DNA of 64,000 nt from Novosphingobium hassiacum (GTDB lineage: Bacteria; Pseudomonadota; Alphaproteobacteria; Sphingomonadales; Sphingomonadaceae). Of the stretch, positions 1-9,137 are shown one piece after another; the stretch's first letter is position 1; the number at the start of each line of letters is the position of its first letter. Made by a program: the position numbers and the translations under genes. The DNA lies in the NCBI RefSeq assembly GCF_014196055.1, contig NZ_JACICY010000004.1, positions 248,065 through 312,064 of the forward strand, read 5' to 3'. The notes under the pieces are model-generated. The model saw nothing but the letters and a program-made list of their open reading frames with translations, had not been told where the DNA came from and searched no databases.

Positions 1-465
1 GCTCGCGCGCGCAGATTCGCGCTCCTGTTCCGCACGTTGGCGCGCCACATCGGCGGCTGTTGCCGCAGTGTTGGGTGCCCCGGTCGCCACACCCGCTGGC
101 GGCAAGGCGGCCATGTCACCGCGCTGCTGGGCGTCGAGGATCGGTTTGCCGAGATCGCCGGGTAGCGGCGGACCGAGCTTGGGCACCGACTCGTAGTCCT
201 TCGGCGCGCCGGCAAGGTTGTCCGCGACGGTTACGCCATCGGTGTTGTAGAGTTCGTCTGCGTCCTTGTGCCCCTGGGGCTGCAGCGCGTAGATAAGCGC
301 ACCTCCGACAATCGCGCACCCGCAAGCCGAAGCAATGCCAATCGCCTTGCGCGACAGACGCATGACGCGCGGCGGATCCCCACGAAGTTTGACAGTGGCT
401 TCAGGGTCCATCACCGAGTCGCCTTCGGCCGGGGGTTGGATCTGGGGCTGAGGCTGGTCAGTCAT
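1..465 (-). CDS. trbI: TrbI/VirB10-like conjugation protein, N-terminal part (gene runs off left edge)
   Basis: The ATG at 465 overlaps the trbG stop as ATGA. About 155 residues are visible: a short Pro/Gln-rich cytoplasmic start, one membrane segment near residues 42-60 (rich in Ala, Ile, Gly and Val), then a Pro/Ala-rich periplasmic linker ending in an Arg/Glu-rich stretch. This is the N-terminal layout of VirB10/TrbI proteins, which span the inner membrane and periplasm and join the secretion core complex. The conserved C-terminal beta-barrel domain is outside the window. The call rests on this layout and on its place after trbF and trbG. Confidence 0.85.
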   Translation of the reverse strand, partial: MTDQPQPQIQPPAEGDSVMDPEATVKLRGDPPRVMRLSRKAIGIASACGCAIVGGALIYALQPQGHKDADELYNTDGVTVADNLAGAPKDYESVPKLGPPLPGDLGKPILDAQQRGDMAALPPAGVATGAPNTAATAADVARQRAEQERESARAS

Positions 466-1487
466 GCCCGCACCCGTTTGTTGGCCGTGATACGGACGAC
501 CTTCTGCCCCTTGCGCCCGCCGATCCGCAGTTCGGCCTGGGCGAACAGGCGATCGACGATCATGTAGCGACCGGAGACGCGGTAGTTGACCAGTTCGGCA
601 TCGCCGCCCGTTCCGATCACGAACAGCGGCGGAAGCTCGCCTTGCGCGGTGCTTTCGGGAAATTCGATGTACACGCGGGTACCGTCATCGAAGGCGCGGA
701 GCGGACGCCACTCGGCCTTGTCGCCGTCGATCGCATAGCGGAAGTTAAGCAGCGAGAGGTCCATGGCTGCCGCGACCGGGGCGGTGCGGTCTGCTTCGGT
801 ACGCGCTTGGCGCAAAGCGATCAGCTCATCCTGCGGATAGGTCCAGGAGACAGACGCCATGTAGACCGACGGATTGGCGCGCAATTCGACATGGTAGGTG
901 CGCCGGTCGGTGTTGATCACAAGATTGGTCGTGATGTCGGGCCGAATCGGTTTGACCAGGATATGGACCCGCGCATTGGTGCCAGCCCCGCTCACCGTGT
1001 CGCCGATCATCCAGCGCACTGTATCGCCCGACGCGACGGGCCCCGAGCCGACAAGCTGCTCGCCCTCCTGCAGCGCAATGTCGGTCACTTGACCGGGCTT
1101 GGCATACACCTGGTAAAGCGCGCCTTCGGTGTAGGGAAAGACCTGCATCGCGTTGAGGAACCCGGCGCGCTCGGGCTGGACCCGAGCCGCCTCCATCGCC
1201 GCTCCCACCCTGTCCTGCAGAGTGGGGTTACTCCCGGACGGATGGGAGCGGCCCGCGGCGTGGGGTGGGAGGCGCCGCGGAAGTGATTGGAGCTGACCGG
1301 GAAGCGGGAGTGGCACAGGGATGGCCACGATCACGCCCGGCGAAGGAGGTGCCTGCGACACCGCATTGGACAGTGCAGGCGCGGCAGGCTGATGCTCCTG
1401 AGCCTGCGCAGGGTAAGCCACCACCGTGCTGGCTGCGAGCATTGTGGCGGCGATGCGGCGGCATGCCGCGACCAGAGTGCTGATCAT
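462..1487 (-). CDS. trbG: TrbG/VirB9-like core-complex protein
   Basis: 341 residues. The start is placed at 1487 because ATG overlaps the trbF stop as ATGA and is followed by a good signal peptide (basic start, hydrophobic run, Ala-Gln-Ala cleavage region near residue 27). A longer frame opening at 1649 lies inside trbF and is rejected. A Pro-rich linker precedes a beta-rich domain with the sequences typical of VirB9/TrbG (TNLVINTDRRTYHVEL, near residue 185, and a C-terminal VRITANKR). VirB9 proteins form the outer-membrane ring with VirB10 and VirB7. The gene is translationally coupled with trbF and trbI. Confidence 0.93.
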   Translation of the reverse strand: MISTLVAACRRIAATMLAASTVVAYPAQAQEHQPAAPALSNAVSQAPPSPGVIVAIPVPLPLPGQLQSLPRRLPPHAAGRSHPSGSNPTLQDRVGAAMEAARVQPERAGFLNAMQVFPYTEGALYQVYAKPGQVTDIALQEGEQLVGSGPVASGDTVRWMIGDTVSGAGTNARVHILVKPIRPDITTNLVINTDRRTYHVELRANPSVYMASVSWTYPQDELIALRQARTEADRTAPVAAAMDLSLLNFRYAIDGDKAEWRPLRAFDDGTRVYIEFPESTAQGELPPLFVIGTGGDAELVNYRVSGRYMIVDRLFAQAELRIGGRKGQKVVRITANKRVRA

Positions 1488-2167
1488 GATCCGAGTTCCT
1501 TCGACCAGTTGATGGCGTTGACGAAGATGCCGAGCGGGTTCTTGCGGACGGCATCGGGGGTGCGGGGGACCTGGACGACGATGGTCAGAATCGCGGTCCA
1601 GCGGCTTGTCTCGGCAAGACTTCCGTCGCGGTAGCGGCGCTCGACCCAAGCGACGCGGAAGCTCGTCGGCGAGGCGCGGATCACGCTGGTCACGTCCACC
1701 CCGACCTGTTCGCGCCCAATCAGGGCGAAAGGGTCGTTGGTCCGGGCATAGTCGTTGAGCGCAAGCGCACCCTTGTCGGTGGCGAAGTCGTAGGCGCGCA
1801 GCCAGTTCTGGCGGACGATGATCGGGTCGTGGGGGATGGCCCGGACTTGCTCGATGAACCGTGCCAGATGGAATGCGACCTGCGGATCGGAAGGCAGGTA
1901 ACCGACATCGGCAGGGGCTATGGCCTGCGCTTCACCGAGCTTGTCGACCTGAACCACCCAGGGAATGATCGACCCGCGTGCACCTTGCCAGATGATCCCG
2001 GCAGTGAGGCAGGTCGAGAGGCCAAGCGCACCGAAGAAGGCGAGCCGCCAGCTGCGCGCCTGGACGCGGGCCGATCCGATGCGGTCATCCCAGACTTGCG
2101 CCGCCCGCTGGTAAGGCGTTTCAGGTTCGGGGGTCTTGCCGTAGCGGATCGAGGGTCGTCGAAACAT
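1484..2167 (-). CDS. trbF: TrbF/VirB8-like inner-membrane protein
   Basis: 227 residues with a short cytoplasmic start, one membrane helix at about residues 40-60, and a periplasmic NTF2-like domain. The sequence PWVVQVDKLGEAQAI directly after the helix and the later WVERRYRDG segment are typical of conjugative TrbF/VirB8 proteins, which act as an assembly scaffold for the secretion channel. The start lies 3 bases after the trbL stop and the end overlaps trbG. The length is normal for the family. Confidence 0.94.
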   Translation of the reverse strand: MFRRPSIRYGKTPEPETPYQRAAQVWDDRIGSARVQARSWRLAFFGALGLSTCLTAGIIWQGARGSIIPWVVQVDKLGEAQAIAPADVGYLPSDPQVAFHLARFIEQVRAIPHDPIIVRQNWLRAYDFATDKGALALNDYARTNDPFALIGREQVGVDVTSVIRASPTSFRVAWVERRYRDGSLAETSRWTAILTIVVQVPRTPDAVRKNPLGIFVNAINWSKELGS

Positions 2168-2170
2168 GGG

Positions 2171-3499
2171 TCAGTCCTTTTCCGAAGTGTCGATGGAAGC
2201 GCCGCCGCCATGGCTGTCGCCGGCTTTGAGTGTGTGCGCAGCCACACCCAGGCTGTGAGTCACGGTCTGCCGGTCCTTCATCGCCTTCGCCCAGCTGGGC
2301 TGACCCTGATCGCCTTCGGCAGGTGCGGCGGGCGGCGTGTTGGGGCCGGGTGTGCCCGAAGGCGAGATATCGCCGCCGGTGTTGGTGATCGCAGCGCGGC
2401 CCCCATCGCGAAACGACTGGCGCATGGAGTCGCTAGCCTTACGCAGCGGCGAGGTGGCGGCACCGACAGCGGCGTCGCCGACAGCAGCCATGCCCGAGCC
2501 CACCGCATCGCCTCCGGTTTTGCCGGCAGAGCCGAGTGCATAGGCCATGGTCGCACCGCCCGCCGCGCGCGAGGTGCCGTGGGCAACATTGGACGCGGCG
2601 CTCGCGACTGCGCCGCCTGCCATCCGTCCACCTGCCACCGCGCCAGCTGCGGCTCCGCCTGCAAGCAATGCGGTGCCAGCTGCAGCGCCTGCGCCAAGCT
2701 GTGGTCCGCCCGAGACGATGCCATTGGCGATGCCGGGGCCAAACACGCCGAGGCCAAGCAGGGCGAGGCTGGCAAGCACAAGCGACAGCGCGTCCTCGAT
2801 TGTAGGCTCTGCACCGATCGCGCTGGTGAACTCGGTGAAGATGGTCGAGCCGATGCCGACGATTACCGCGAGGACCAGGACCTTGATGCCCGACGAGATC
2901 ACGTTGCCAAGCACACGTTCGGCCATGAAGGCGGTCTTGCCGAACAGTCCGAAAGGGATCAGCACGAAGCCGCACAGCGTGGTCAGCTTGAACTCGATCA
3001 GCGTGATGAACAGCTGGATCGCGAGGACGAAGAAGGCGATGATGACGATCGCCCAGGCGACCAGCAGGATAACGATCTGGACAAAGTTCTCGAAGAAGCT
3101 GACGTAGCCCATCAGACCCGAGATCGAGTCCAGCAGCGGACGGGCGGCATCGAGCCCAACTTGTGCGACACGGCCGGGCTGGAGCAGTTCCGTCGCTGTG
3201 AACCCCGTGCCGCTGGCCTTTAGACCGAGACCGGCAAAGCTCTCAAAGACGATGCGGGCAAGGTTATTCCAGTTGCCGATGATGTAGGCGAAAATGCCGA
3301 CGAAAAGTGTCTTCTTGACGAGGCGCGCGATCACGTCGTCAGCCTCGCCCCAGGACCAGAAAAGGGCGGCCAGGGTCACGTCGATGACAATCAGCGTGGT
3401 CGCAATGAACGCGACCTCGCCGTGGAGCAGGCCAAAGCCGCTGTCGATGTAGCGCGAGAAGATGTCGAGGAAGCGGTCGATGACGCCGGTGCCACCCAT
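2171..3499 (-). CDS. trbL: TrbL/VirB6-like polytopic channel protein
   Basis: 442 residues. The start at 3499 comes one base after the trbK stop; a longer open frame reaching 3673 lies within trbK and is rejected. The N-terminal 280 residues hold about six membrane helices, with the loop LLHGEVAFIATTLIVIDVTL and the FIEFKL-like segment (TLIEFKLTTLCGFVLIPFG) typical of TrbL. The C-terminal third is Gly/Ala-rich low-complexity sequence followed by a polar tail, also usual for TrbL. It is expected to form the inner-membrane part of the DNA transfer channel. Confidence 0.95.
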   Translation of the reverse strand: MGGTGVIDRFLDIFSRYIDSGFGLLHGEVAFIATTLIVIDVTLAALFWSWGEADDVIARLVKKTLFVGIFAYIIGNWNNLARIVFESFAGLGLKASGTGFTATELLQPGRVAQVGLDAARPLLDSISGLMGYVSFFENFVQIVILLVAWAIVIIAFFVLAIQLFITLIEFKLTTLCGFVLIPFGLFGKTAFMAERVLGNVISSGIKVLVLAVIVGIGSTIFTEFTSAIGAEPTIEDALSLVLASLALLGLGVFGPGIANGIVSGGPQLGAGAAAGTALLAGGAAAGAVAGGRMAGGAVASAASNVAHGTSRAAGGATMAYALGSAGKTGGDAVGSGMAAVGDAAVGAATSPLRKASDSMRQSFRDGGRAAITNTGGDISPSGTPGPNTPPAAPAEGDQGQPSWAKAMKDRQTVTHSLGVAAHTLKAGDSHGGGASIDTSEKD

Positions 3500-3500
3500 G

Positions 3501-3830
3501 TCATTGGCCCTTTGCTGGTTTAGTATCCGCAGGCACCACAATAGGTACGCTCTCCGTCGTGACCGGACTGCTGGCCTCGCCTTTGATGCCAAGGAAGCGC
3601 CGCCGCTTCTCTGACCAGGCTGCGCGGCAGGCTGGAACGTCCAGCGCCTCTTCGCCCATCGCGGCGCACTCACGCAGCATTGCTGCGAGCGGGTCGCCTT
3701 CGCTGTCGATGACGGTTTCGATTTCGGGCACTGTCCGGGCTGGCTCTTCGCGCAGCTGAAGTGCGGTCATGGTCAAAGCGATGGCCACGAAGGCACCGGC
3801 TCCGATCCGCGCGAAGAGCTTGGTGTCCAT
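3501..3830 (-). CDS. trbK: TrbK-like small membrane protein (putative entry exclusion)
   Basis: 109 residues. The start at 3830 is 4 bases after the trbJ stop and gives a short basic start followed by one hydrophobic segment at about residues 8-26. The rest is charged and includes a conserved-looking CAAMGEEALDVPACRAAW segment with two Cys. TrbK-type proteins sit between trbJ and trbL and can block redundant mating. In this family sequence conservation is low, so the call relies on position, size, the membrane segment and the Cys pair. It may equally be a 'TrbK-alt' type protein. Confidence 0.75.
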   Translation of the reverse strand: MDTKLFARIGAGAFVAIALTMTALQLREEPARTVPEIETVIDSEGDPLAAMLRECAAMGEEALDVPACRAAWSEKRRRFLGIKGEASSPVTTESVPIVVPADTKPAKGQ

Positions 3831-3834
3831 CGCT

Positions 3835-4608
3835 TCAGTTCCGGAACATCTGGACCGAAGTGGTGACGTAGCCACGCCCGGGAGCGAGAAACCGGCGCAG
3901 CTGCTCGCGTGCCTGGGCCTTGGCGGCAGCACTGTTCGCGGCATCGAGTGTCTGGGCGCGCCCCATCGCAGTCACGCTGGCGATCAGATCGGTGAGTTGT
4001 TGCGACTGGACCGCGAGGAGCTGATTGCCGGCTTGGGCGGCCTGCAGTGCGCCGCTCGCCGACTGGCTGGCGGTCACAAGGTCGGTCACCGCGTTTCGCG
4101 TGTCCTCGATGTTGGCGACCGCGCCGGCCTGGACCTTGAGTGCGTCCTCGAACGCCGCCACGCTGTTCTGCCAGCGGCCTTCCGCGCCATCGACCATGGT
4201 TCGCTGCGATGCGGTCAGGTCCATCGACCTGTACTGACGCGCGAACTCAGTCTGGATTTGCTGGACATTGTAGGCCATCCGCTTGGCCTGCCCGAGCAGC
4301 GCTTGCGTCTGCTGGATCTGCTGCTGGAGCGGTGCCAGCACGCTGGTCGGCAGAGTGGCGAGATTGCGCGCTTCGTTGATCAGCGAGGTCGCCTGGTTCT
4401 GCAATGCACGGATCTGGTTGTTGATCTGCTCGAGTGAGCGCGCTGCGGTCAGCACGTTCTGCGCGTAGTTCGAGGGATCGTAGACAATGCCGCCGAACTG
4501 GGCATAAGCCGGTGTGGGCACGAGCACCGTCGCGGTCAGCGAGAGGATAGCCGCCCCGGCCGCCAGCACATGGCGAAGCCCGGTTCTCTTTATATGAGGC
4601 GATTTCAT
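3835..4608 (-). CDS. trbJ: TrbJ/VirB5-like pilus-associated protein
   Basis: 257 residues. The start at 4608 lies 5 bases after the trbE stop and yields a Sec signal peptide ending in Ala-Tyr-Ala before QFGG near residue 36. The mature protein begins VYDPSNYAQN and is then mostly alpha-helical and rich in Gln, Ala and Leu, with likely coiled-coil segments, as in TrbJ. TrbJ/VirB5 proteins are periplasmic or pilus-tip factors for mating-pair formation. A longer frame upstream to 4722 lies inside trbE and is not used. Confidence 0.94.
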   Translation of the reverse strand: MKSPHIKRTGLRHVLAAGAAILSLTATVLVPTPAYAQFGGIVYDPSNYAQNVLTAARSLEQINNQIRALQNQATSLINEARNLATLPTSVLAPLQQQIQQTQALLGQAKRMAYNVQQIQTEFARQYRSMDLTASQRTMVDGAEGRWQNSVAAFEDALKVQAGAVANIEDTRNAVTDLVTASQSASGALQAAQAGNQLLAVQSQQLTDLIASVTAMGRAQTLDAANSAAAKAQAREQLRRFLAPGRGYVTTSVQMFRN

Positions 4609-4613
4609 GGGCA

Positions 4614-7085
4614 CTACTCCTGGGGTTGGCCCGAGGGGGATTTGGGGCTTCGGGCTGGGGGAACAGGTTGCGGTGCGGGCAGCATGTCGGCGGCCCAGGC
4701 TAGACCACGACGCCGCAGCCACTGGCGCGCGAAGTCGTCAACTCCGTGCGCCTGCGTCAGTTCGCCGATCGTCAGCTGGTCGGTCTTCGACGACGTGGCG
4801 GTAAACGCGAGTGCGACCTCGCCCAGCCCCAGTTCGAACAGCCGGTTGCCGCGTGCGGACTGGCAGTAGTAGTCGCGCTTCGGTGTCGCACGGGCCAAGA
4901 TCTCAATCTGGCGGTCGTTGAGGCCGAAGCGGCGATAGATGCTCAATATCTGCGGTTCGACCGCGCGCTCGTTGGGCAGGAAGATGCGGGTCGGGCAGCT
5001 TTCGATGATGGCGGGCGCGATCGCGCTGGATTCGACGTCGGCGAGGCTCTGGGTCGCAAACACCACGCTCGCGTTCTTCTTGCGCAGCGTCTTGAGCCAT
5101 TCGCGCAGCTGTGCGGCAAACGCCGGGCTGTCGAGCACCAGCCAGCCCTCGTCGATGATGATCATCGTCGGCGAGCCGTCGAGCCGCCCCTCGATCCGGT
5201 GGAACAGGTAGGAAAGCACTGCGGGCGCTGCAGCCGATCCGGTCAGGCCTTCGGTCTCGAAAGCCTGAAAGCTGTCCACGCCCAGATGCTCGACCTCCGC
5301 ATCGAGCAGTCGTCCGAACGGCCCGCCGATGCAGTAAGGGGCCAGGGCCTGCTTGAGTGCCTGCGACTGGAGCAGTACGGCCAAGCCGGTCAGCGTTCGT
5401 TCGGCAACCGGTGCCGTGCTCAGAGATGTAAGCGCAGACCAGAGATGCTCCTTGGTCACCGGATCGATGGTGACACCTTCAGAAGCGAGAATGGCCTGCA
5501 ACCACTCGGCCGCCCAATTGCGCTCCGCAGCTTCGTTGATGCGCGCCAGCGGCTGCAACTGCACTGCGCCAGCGCTGTCTTCGGAAAGACTTGATCCCAG
5601 ATCCTGCCAGTCACCACCGCAGGCCAAAGCAGCAGCGCGGATCGAGCCCCCGAAATCAAACGCGAAAACCTGAGCTTGGCTGTAGCGCCGGAACTGCATG
5701 GCCATCAGCGCGAGCAGGACCGACTTGCCCGCACCCGTGGGGCCGACGATCAGGGTATGGCCGACATCGCCGACATGGAGTGAGAACCGGAACGGAGTCG
5801 AGCCTTCGGTTCGCGCATAGAACAACGGCGGTGCGCGGAAGTGCTCGTCCCGTTCCGGCCCGGCCCACACGGCTGATAGGGGGATCATGTGGGCAAGGTT
5901 GAGCGTGGAAATCGGCGGCTGCCGGACGTTGGCGTAGACATGGCCGGGGAGCGATCCGAGCCAGGCCTCGACCGCGTTCATACCCTCGACAATCGCCGTG
6001 AAATCGCGGCCCTGGATGACCTTTTCGACCAGACGCAGTTTCTCAGCCGCCAGAGCGGGGTCTTCGTCCCAGACGGTGACCGTGGCGGTGACATAGGCCT
6101 GGCCGACATGGTCGGCGCCAAGCTCCTGCAGCGCTGCATCGGCATCGGCAGCCTTGTTCGAGGCATCGCTGTCGAGCAGTGTCGATGCCTCGTTGGTCAT
6201 GACCTCCTTGAGGATCGCGGCGACCGACTTGCGCTTGGCGAACCATTGGCGGCGGATCTTCGCGGTCAGCTTGGTCGCATCGGTCTTGTCGAGCATGATC
6301 GCGCGGGTCGACCAACGGTAGGAAAAAGCGAGCCGGTTAAGCTCGTCAAGCAGGCCCGGGAAGGTCGCGCTGGGAAAGCCGTTTACCGTCACCGTGCGCA
6401 GATGCGCGCGACCCAGGCGCGGTTCGAGTCCGCCGGTGAGCGGCTCGTCGGCCAGCAGCGCGTCGAGGTGCATCGGGATTTCGGGAACGCGAACTTGGGT
6501 AAGCCGCGTCGAGATGCAACTGTGCAGATAGGTCAGCGTCTCGGCGTCATCGAGCCAGGCGACTTCGGGTACGAAACCTTCGATCAGGCGCAACAGCCGC
6601 TCGGTGCGATCGATGAAGAGATCGAGCAGCTCCTTGGGATTGATGCCCTTTTCAACCTTGCCCTCGTAAAGCCAGCTCTCGGCGCGCGCGGCGTCCTCGG
6701 CAGGCGGCATCCACAACAGCGTCAGGAAATAGCCGCTCTCGAAATGCGCGCCTTCCTCGGCGAACTGCGCGGCGCGTTCGCGCTCGACCAGTTCTGAGGC
6801 CGGATCCGGGAAGGTGCTGTCGGGATAGTCCTGTGCGGGGCGGCGCACCGCCTCGACGAAGATCGCCCAGCCCGACCCCAACCGACGCAGTGCACTGTTG
6901 AGCCGGGCCGTCGTTCCGATCAGCTCGGCAGGCGTCGCACTGTCGAGATCAGGACCACGAAAGCGGGCCGAGCGCTGGAAGCTGCCGTCCTTGTTGAGCA
7001 CCACGCCGGGCGCGACCAGCGCCGCCCAAGGCAGGAAGTCCGCAAGCCGCTCAGCCTTGTTCCTGTATTCGCGAAGCGAGAGCAT
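4614..7085 (-). CDS. trbE: TrbE/VirB4-family conjugation ATPase
   Basis: 823 residues, the usual size for TrbE. The N-terminal half is the CagE/TrbE-VirB4 domain. A Walker A loop GPTGAGKS lies near residue 450 and a Walker B MIIIDEGW near residue 640, followed by an ATQSLADVESS segment typical of VirB4 ATPases. The protein powers assembly of the mating pore at the inner membrane. The start codon is 4 bases after the trbD stop and the TAG stop is 5 bases before trbJ, so it is part of one transcription unit. Confidence 0.97.
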   Translation of the reverse strand: MLSLREYRNKAERLADFLPWAALVAPGVVLNKDGSFQRSARFRGPDLDSATPAELIGTTARLNSALRRLGSGWAIFVEAVRRPAQDYPDSTFPDPASELVERERAAQFAEEGAHFESGYFLTLLWMPPAEDAARAESWLYEGKVEKGINPKELLDLFIDRTERLLRLIEGFVPEVAWLDDAETLTYLHSCISTRLTQVRVPEIPMHLDALLADEPLTGGLEPRLGRAHLRTVTVNGFPSATFPGLLDELNRLAFSYRWSTRAIMLDKTDATKLTAKIRRQWFAKRKSVAAILKEVMTNEASTLLDSDASNKAADADAALQELGADHVGQAYVTATVTVWDEDPALAAEKLRLVEKVIQGRDFTAIVEGMNAVEAWLGSLPGHVYANVRQPPISTLNLAHMIPLSAVWAGPERDEHFRAPPLFYARTEGSTPFRFSLHVGDVGHTLIVGPTGAGKSVLLALMAMQFRRYSQAQVFAFDFGGSIRAAALACGGDWQDLGSSLSEDSAGAVQLQPLARINEAAERNWAAEWLQAILASEGVTIDPVTKEHLWSALTSLSTAPVAERTLTGLAVLLQSQALKQALAPYCIGGPFGRLLDAEVEHLGVDSFQAFETEGLTGSAAAPAVLSYLFHRIEGRLDGSPTMIIIDEGWLVLDSPAFAAQLREWLKTLRKKNASVVFATQSLADVESSAIAPAIIESCPTRIFLPNERAVEPQILSIYRRFGLNDRQIEILARATPKRDYYCQSARGNRLFELGLGEVALAFTATSSKTDQLTIGELTQAHGVDDFARQWLRRRGLAWAADMLPAPQPVPPARSPKSPSGQPQE

Positions 7086-7089
7086 TGGC

Positions 7090-7365
7090 TCAGACCCTCA
7101 GATAAGTGGGAAAACGTAAGTGCCGCCGCGCGACATCGACGAACTGGGGATCGCGCCGCGCCGCCCAGACCGAAACCATGTGGCCGAGCGCGAAGATCAC
7201 CAGGCCCGCGATCCAGAGGCGGAGACCGAGGCCGATCGCCCCTGCCAGCGTGGCGTTCGCAATCGCGAGGCCGCGTGGCGCACCGCCGAGCAGGATGTGC
7301 TCGGTCAGCGCGCGGTGAACGGGAACGACAAATCCGTCGGGCAATCCAGGCGGCGTGGTGTCCAT
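7090..7365 (-). CDS. trbD: TrbD/VirB3-like membrane protein
   Basis: 91 residues. The ATG at 7365 shares one base with the trbC stop; the open frame continuing to 7587 is a shadow of trbC. The protein starts with a short polar stretch containing PVHRALTEHILLGGAPR, which is characteristic of TrbD/VirB3. Two close hydrophobic segments at about residues 32-62 follow. VirB3-type proteins associate with the VirB4 ATPase at the inner membrane, which matches its place directly before trbE. Confidence 0.94.
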   Translation of the reverse strand: MDTTPPGLPDGFVVPVHRALTEHILLGGAPRGLAIANATLAGAIGLGLRLWIAGLVIFALGHMVSVWAARRDPQFVDVARRHLRFPTYLRV

Positions 7366-7697
7366 CAGACCAGCGCTCCGCCGCCGAACGAGAAGAACGA
7401 CAGGAAGAAGGACGAGGCGGCAAAGGCGATCGACAGGCCGAACACGATCTGGATCAGCTTTCGGAAACCCCCAGACGTATCGCCGAAGGCAAGCGCCAGC
7501 CCGGTCGAGATGATGATGATCACCGCGATGATCTTGGCCACCGGCCCCTGAATGGATTCGAGGATCGACTGAAGCGGGGCCTCCCATGGCATCGATGATC
7601 CGGCGGCATGGGCTGGCGTGGCGACCGCAAGCATCACAAGGCTGCCAAGCACGGCTGCGGACATCCGGGTGCGGGCACGGGAAAAGGTATGGATCAC
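7365..7697 (-). CDS. trbC: TrbC/VirB2-like pilin precursor
   Basis: 110 residues. The GTG start at 7697 overlaps the trbB stop as GTGA. A signal peptide ends in His-Ala-Ala near residue 32, followed by a short polar segment (MPWEAPLQSILESIQGPVAK) and two hydrophobic helices with the TGLALAFG turn between them. This is the VirB2/TrbC pilin layout. After signal cleavage the mature pilin would be about 78 residues. Confidence 0.93.
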   Translation of the reverse strand: MIHTFSRARTRMSAAVLGSLVMLAVATPAHAAGSSMPWEAPLQSILESIQGPVAKIIAVIIIISTGLALAFGDTSGGFRKLIQIVFGLSIAFAASSFFLSFFSFGGGALV

Positions 7698-8677
7698 GAA
7701 CGGTCTCCTCGGGGATGGGGGTTTATGGGAAGAATGCGGTAGTCGCCGTGCTCATCGAGCCCGGTGACTTGGGCGAGTTCGGCGAGCCGCCGCCCGGTGC
7801 CGTCACGGACAAGTACGGCGATGACGTCGATTGTCTCGGCAATCAGCGCGCGCGGCACGGTGACCACGCTTTCCTGGATGAGTTGCTCCATGCGCCGCAG
7901 CGTGCCGAGCGCGGATCCGGCATGGATGGTGCCGATCCCACCTGGGTGACCGGTGCCCCAGGCCTTGAGCAGATCGAGGGCTTCGGCACCGCGCACCTCA
8001 CCGATGGGAATGCGGTCTGGCCGCAGCCGTAGGGCCGAGCGAACCAGGTCGGAGAGGGTTGCAACGCCGTCCTTGGTACGAAGCGATACGAGGTTGGGCG
8101 CGGCGCATTGCAGTTCGCGGGTGTCTTCGATCAGGACCACGCGGTCAGCGGTCTTGGCGACCTCGGCAAGCAGTGCGTTGGTAAGGGTCGTCTTGCCGGT
8201 CGATGTCCCGCCGGCGACGAGGATGTTTTTCTTGTCCGCAACCGCATGGCAAAGTGCATCGGCCTGCCATCGGCACATGATCTGCGCCGTGACATAGTCG
8301 CTGAGCGTGAACACTGCGACGGCAGGCTTTCGGATCGCGAAGCTCGGTGCGGCCACGACAGGTGGCAGCAGCCCCTCAAACCGCTCCCCAGTATCGGGAA
8401 GCTCCGCCGATATTCGCGGCGAGTTGCCATGAACTTCGGCCCCGACATGGTGCGCAACTAGCCGGATGATCCGCTCGCCATCGGCAGCGGACATCCCGCT
8501 CCCCGTATCGGCGATTCCGGCTCCCAGCCGGTCGATCCAGAGTCGTCCGTCGGGATTGAGCATGACTTCGATTACAGAGGCGTCCTCGAGCCAGGCCGCA
8601 ATCGCCGGCCCCAGCGCAGTGCGGAGCATGCGCGCACCGCGCGACGATGCCTGCGATTGGATCGGGATGACGGTCAT
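7694..8677 (-). CDS. trbB: TrbB/VirB11-family secretion ATPase
   Basis: 327 residues. The start is placed at 8677 because a GAGG box lies 6 bases upstream; in-frame ATGs at 8689 and 8710 have no such box. The Walker A loop GGTSTGKTT is near residue 155 and the Walker B region [10 protein letters not shown] near residue 182, followed by the Asp box ([12 protein letters not shown]) and His box ([12 protein letters not shown]) of VirB11-type hexameric ATPases. It is the first gene of the trb operon, so the operon promoter should lie in 8690-9000. Confidence 0.96.
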   Translation of the reverse strand: MTVIPIQSQASSRGARMLRTALGPAIAAWLEDASVIEVMLNPDGRLWIDRLGAGIADTGSGMSAADGERIIRLVAHHVGAEVHGNSPRISAELPDTGERFEGLLPPVVAAPSFAIRKPAVAVFTLSDYVTAQIMCRWQADALCHAVADKKNILVAGGTSTGKTTLTNALLAEVAKTADRVVLIEDTRELQCAAPNLVSLRTKDGVATLSDLVRSALRLRPDRIPIGEVRGAEALDLLKAWGTGHPGGIGTIHAGSALGTLRRMEQLIQESVVTVPRALIAETIDVIAVLVRDGTGRRLAELAQVTGLDEHGDYRILPINPHPRGDRS

Positions 8678-8689
8678 CGGCTGCCTCAT

Positions 8690-9001
8690 GTGAGCAAGGC
8701 AACCGACCACCGGCTGCGCTCGCGAGGCAGATCAAAAGGGCATCAGATCAGGGGAAGGCAACAAGCAAATGCACACGGCGTAGCATGGCGAAAGTCAAGA
8801 AACTGACGGCATGGTCACATCTGGATTCGCGGACGTTCGAAACTGTCCGGAATCGGGCATCAGTTGGCGATAATCAGACATTCAGAGCGCAAATTTGATA
8901 AGCCCACTGAACGACGATCAACGGGATGCAGCCGAAGCGCTTTCACTGCACCTTGTCGATCATTCATAGCTATTTTGGAAACATGCTACTTGCGTCATTA
9001 A
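8690..9001. other. Non-coding stretch upstream of the trb operon
   Basis: About 310 bases with no convincing ORF on either strand and lower GC than its surroundings. It must contain the promoter for trbB on the minus strand. An inverted repeat CGGAC...GTCCG near 8830-8850, around a TTCGAA core, is the only regulatory-looking structure seen. It is weak. No oriT-like nick region could be recognised. Confidence 0.5.
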
Positions 9002-9064
9002 ATGGATTTCAAGGTTGCACCCATCGAATGCTCCAGTGAACCGGCGCGATTGCCAGCGGAATCA

Positions 9065-9082
9065 GAGCCCGAACCGAAAGTT
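9065..9082. repeat. Left inverted repeat of the IS5-family element
   Basis: GAGCCCGAACCGAAAGTT pairs with the reverse complement of 9976-9993. It is preceded by the TCA target copy at 9062-9064. Confidence 0.8.
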
Positions 9083-9137
9083 GTTGAGCAATACCCGCAT
9101 GTTGTGATTCACACCTCTTTGCGAAGAGATGGAGTGA

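Noticed and set aside
1228..1649. Upstream extension of trbG and other frames over the trbF-trbG junction
   Set aside because: They overlap trbF, lack ribosome-binding sites, and the coupled ATG with a signal peptide at 1487 explains the gene.
2439..2975. Long open frames opposite or shifted within the Gly/Ala-rich part of trbL
   Set aside because: They are Arg/Ala-rich shadows produced by high GC and show no family resemblance.
8820..8860. Inverted repeat CGGAC...GTCCG considered as an oriT or trb operator
   Set aside because: The arms are only 5 bases, and no nick-site-like sequence or neighbouring relaxase gene supports it.
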